Of a stretch of DNA of 7,506 bases, positions 5,869-7,506 are shown in pieces. The position numbers were made by a program, and so were the translations under genes. The stretch spans positions 1 to 7,506 of the forward strand of contig JAJBVJ010000144.1 in the NCBI GenBank assembly GCA_020859875.1, written 5' to 3'. This DNA is from Rikenellaceae bacterium. GTDB lineage: Bacteria > Bacteroidota > Bacteroidia > Bacteroidales > Rikenellaceae. The notes under the pieces are model-generated. The model saw nothing but the letters and a program-made list of their open reading frames with translations. It was not told where the DNA came from and searched no databases. Each line of letters begins with the position of its first letter. Position 1 is the stretch's first letter.

Positions 5869-7365
5869 CTATTTTTTCATCCATTCCGGCAGGAACGGAG
5901 TAACGTCCACATCCTTGAACCGGGCCCTGATAAATTTATCTTTGAGCTTATACGGAACCGTGCAGTCGAAAATTGTTTTGGTGGTTATTCCGTGTGCCAG
6001 TATGCGGGGATCGAACGCGGGGTCTTGCGACGGATCGAGCTGGTGGCAACGCACCCCGGGAATAAAAACCGTACTTATGTCTCCCTGATATCGAGTGGTC
6101 AAGGCCCATAGCACGTCGTCGGTATCGAAAATATCCACATCTTCGTCCACCAGTATTACCTGCTTGAGTTCGGAATAAACCCCGAAAGCCATAAGGGCCG
6201 CCTGCCGCTCTCGTCCCTGGTCGCTCTCCGACCGTTTCTTAACCTGCAAAATCGAGAGAAATTTACCGCCGCCCGCCGGGTGCGCATAAACATTTTGCAG
6301 GAATCCGGGCATGGATGCCTCCACTACGTTGAAGATACTGGCCTCGGTCGGAATACCCGCCAGACACACATGCTCTTCCCCCGGGCCCACGAGCGTCTGC
6401 AGAATTGCATTCTTTCGCATGGTCACCGCCTTTACCTTTATTACCGGCAGCGATGGATTTGCCGTCCCCTCATAGCCCGGGAATTCGGGCATCGCATACC
6501 CGGTCTTCGTATTCCGGTCTTCGGCGATACGCACCTCGGGTAAAATCTCCCCTTCGATCACTATTTCGGCCTTTGCAATCGCCTTCTGTTTTACCGTGAC
6601 CGCATCCACCAGTTCCACACCCTTGCCGCGAAGTCCGCCGGCTATTTTAAGTTCGTCGAAGCCGAGCGGAGTGGTCGGGGCTTCGAAACATGCACTGATA
6701 TGTATAGCGGGGTCGAGCCCCATGTTGATGGTAATCGGAAACGGTTTACCCGCTTTTTCGGCCTTCTGCCGGAAAACGTCGATATGCCGCCCGAGGGCGA
6801 AGAAGATGGAGATTTCATCCTTCCCCTGAACGCATAGGCGGTGGATCGTAACGTCGGTATGGCCGGTATCGGGATCCGAACCCAGGACGAGTCCCATGCA
6901 GAAATAGGGGCCTGCATCCTGCGGTGTATTGGTCGGGGCAGGCAATAATTTGCGCAGATCGAACCCGTCGTCTTCCGCTCTGTAAACTATCTCCTGGCAG
7001 AGGGCCTTGGAATTGTCCACGAAGACCGGATCGACCGTATTTTCCCGGGCCTCACCCATATGTTTGCCGAGCTGCTGTGACGGAGCCCCCAACATAGCTG
7101 CCACCCTTTCACGGCTGGCAATCATTCCTACGAGTACCCGCGAACCGGGATAACCTTTGACTTTATTGAACATCATCGCCGGCCCTATTTGCGTGGGACG
7201 CATAACCGTCCCTCCGGCTCCGATCTTCCGGTAAACTCCGGCAAGTTCGTCTTTTGGATCGACCTCCACGTCCGTCTCATGGTACTGGTGAGGCAACGTC
7301 TTCAACAATTCGATCGCACTGCGCAGATCGTCTATTTGCACTTGCTGTTTTTGCTCTTTTCCCAT
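5869..7365 (-). CDS. UbiD-family prenyl-FMN-dependent decarboxylase, hydroxyarylic-acid-like branch
   Basis: The 498-aa cytoplasmic protein is full length for UbiD-family (de)carboxylases. Conserved parts are LGSDPDTGHTDVTIHRLCV (161-179) with the catalytic-type R176, GRHI with H194, GKPFPITINMGLDPA (206-220), AKAEIVIEGEILPE (264-277), TGYAMPEFPGYEG (288-300) with E294 aligning to the second glutamate of the family, and the C-terminal VDEDVDIFDTDDVLWALTTR (406-425). The EGPFGE-type motif of UbiD and Fdc1 is not present. The AMPEFPGY form and TIHRLCVQG instead recall hydroxybenzoate, gallate or protocatechuate decarboxylases (LpdC/AroY-like). Position 171 is D where an N is usual in my memory of the family. 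The reaction would be reversible decarboxylation of an aromatic acid using prenyl-FMN from the UbiX encoded just downstream. No small LpdD/VdcD-type subunit is visible. A role in quinone synthesis is the main alternative. Confidence 0.93.
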   Translation of the reverse strand: MGKEQKQQVQIDDLRSAIELLKTLPHQYHETDVEVDPKDELAGVYRKIGAGGTVMRPTQIGPAMMFNKVKGYPGSRVLVGMIASRERVAAMLGAPSQQLGKHMGEARENTVDPVFVDNSKALCQEIVYRAEDDGFDLRKLLPAPTNTPQDAGPYFCMGLVLGSDPDTGHTDVTIHRLCVQGKDEISIFFALGRHIDVFRQKAEKAGKPFPITINMGLDPAIHISACFEAPTTPLGFDELKIAGGLRGKGVELVDAVTVKQKAIAKAEIVIEGEILPEVRIAEDRNTKTGYAMPEFPGYEGTANPSLPVIKVKAVTMRKNAILQTLVGPGEEHVCLAGIPTEASIFNVVEASMPGFLQNVYAHPAGGGKFLSILQVKKRSESDQGRERQAALMAFGVYSELKQVILVDEDVDIFDTDDVLWALTTRYQGDISTVFIPGVRCHQLDPSQDPAFDPRILAHGITTKTIFDCTVPYKLKDKFIRARFKDVDVTPFLPEWMKK

Positions 7366-7389
7366 AATATATTTTATTCCAGGTATTTG

Positions 7390-7488
7390 TCAATGATTCG
7401 AAAACCAGTGAAAGTATCTCTTACTACCGGAACGGCGGGCCGCCGGAATGAGTGCCAATGCCGACAATATCATACCGGTTTTTTTCAT
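7390..7488 (-). pseudogene. Short frame with signal-peptide-like start, possible gene remnant
   Basis: An ATG at 7488 opens a 32-codon frame ending in TGA at 7392-7390. Its start, MKKTGMILSALALIPAA, looks like a Sec signal peptide (two lysines, then a hydrophobic core), but the following residues RRSGSKRYFHWFSNH end at once, leaving no mature domain. In the next frame the DNA stays open to a TAA at 7376-7374 and would encode a protein-like tail (VVRDTFTGFRIIDKYLE). Together these look like a secreted-protein gene that lost its middle by deletion and frameshift. A genuine small exported peptide, or a chance frame, is also possible. The rest of 7366-7506 shows no clear promoter motif for the UbiD-family gene. 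Confidence 0.3.
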
Positions 7489-7506
7489 ATTTATTTTAAC
7501 TTATGG

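Noticed and set aside
7366..7395. TTGACA on the leftward strand upstream of the UbiD-family gene as a sigma-70 type -35 box
   Set aside because: With normal spacing the -10 would fall on the start codon, and this motif is not the usual promoter type in Bacteroidota.
1..7506. CRISPR arrays, tRNA/rRNA genes, insertion sequences, attachment sites
   Set aside because: No spaced direct repeats, no tRNA-like cloverleaf, no transposase-like product and no terminal inverted repeats were seen on reading both strands.

Overview
The window reads as ordinary chromosomal DNA of a member of the Bacteroidota, probably an Alistipes-like or related Bacteroidales species. The grounds are a DUF5690-type membrane protein (a family I know from Bacteroidota), the absence of clear Shine-Dalgarno sequences before the ATG codons, promoter-like motifs resembling the Bacteroides -33/-7 pattern, and codon choice of medium GC with AT-rich intergenic DNA. 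The genus is inference.

Two modules meet tail to tail near base 4200. Module 1 (bases 1 to about 4190) is a phosphonate locus arranged around a divergent, AT-rich control region at 2291-2455. To the right runs a two-gene unit: an uncharacterised 308-aa protein with a helix-turn-helix-like N-terminus, overlapping by one base with phnX, phosphonoacetaldehyde hydrolase. To the left runs a zinc-type alcohol dehydrogenase resembling the phosphonate-associated HpnZ group. It is followed after 17 bp by a DUF5690/MFS-like membrane protein cut by the window edge. The likely logic is uptake of 2-aminoethylphosphonate or a related compound, C-P bond cleavage to acetaldehyde and phosphate by PhnX, and aldehyde/alcohol handling by the dehydrogenase. 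The expected transaminase phnW is not in the window and may lie left of base 1.

Module 2 (bases 4235-7365, all leftward) is a UbiD-family decarboxylase, its partner UbiX flavin prenyltransferase, and a secreted serine esterase with an alpha/beta-hydrolase fold. UbiX makes the prenylated FMN that UbiD needs. The UbiD sequence looks more like the hydroxyarylic acid decarboxylase branch than the ubiquinone branch. A plausible but unproven joint role is release of aromatic acids from esters by the exported esterase, then decarboxylation in the cytoplasm.

A 15-bp perfect inverted repeat at 4183-4223 separates the two convergent modules and looks like a two-way terminator. Upstream of the UbiD gene, a 32-codon reading frame with a signal-peptide-like start may be the remnant of a gene. 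The points most worth following are the HTH-like protein coupled to phnX, the DUF5690 protein as candidate phosphonate transporter, the loss of structural-zinc cysteines in the dehydrogenase, and the non-canonical active-site region of the UbiD protein.
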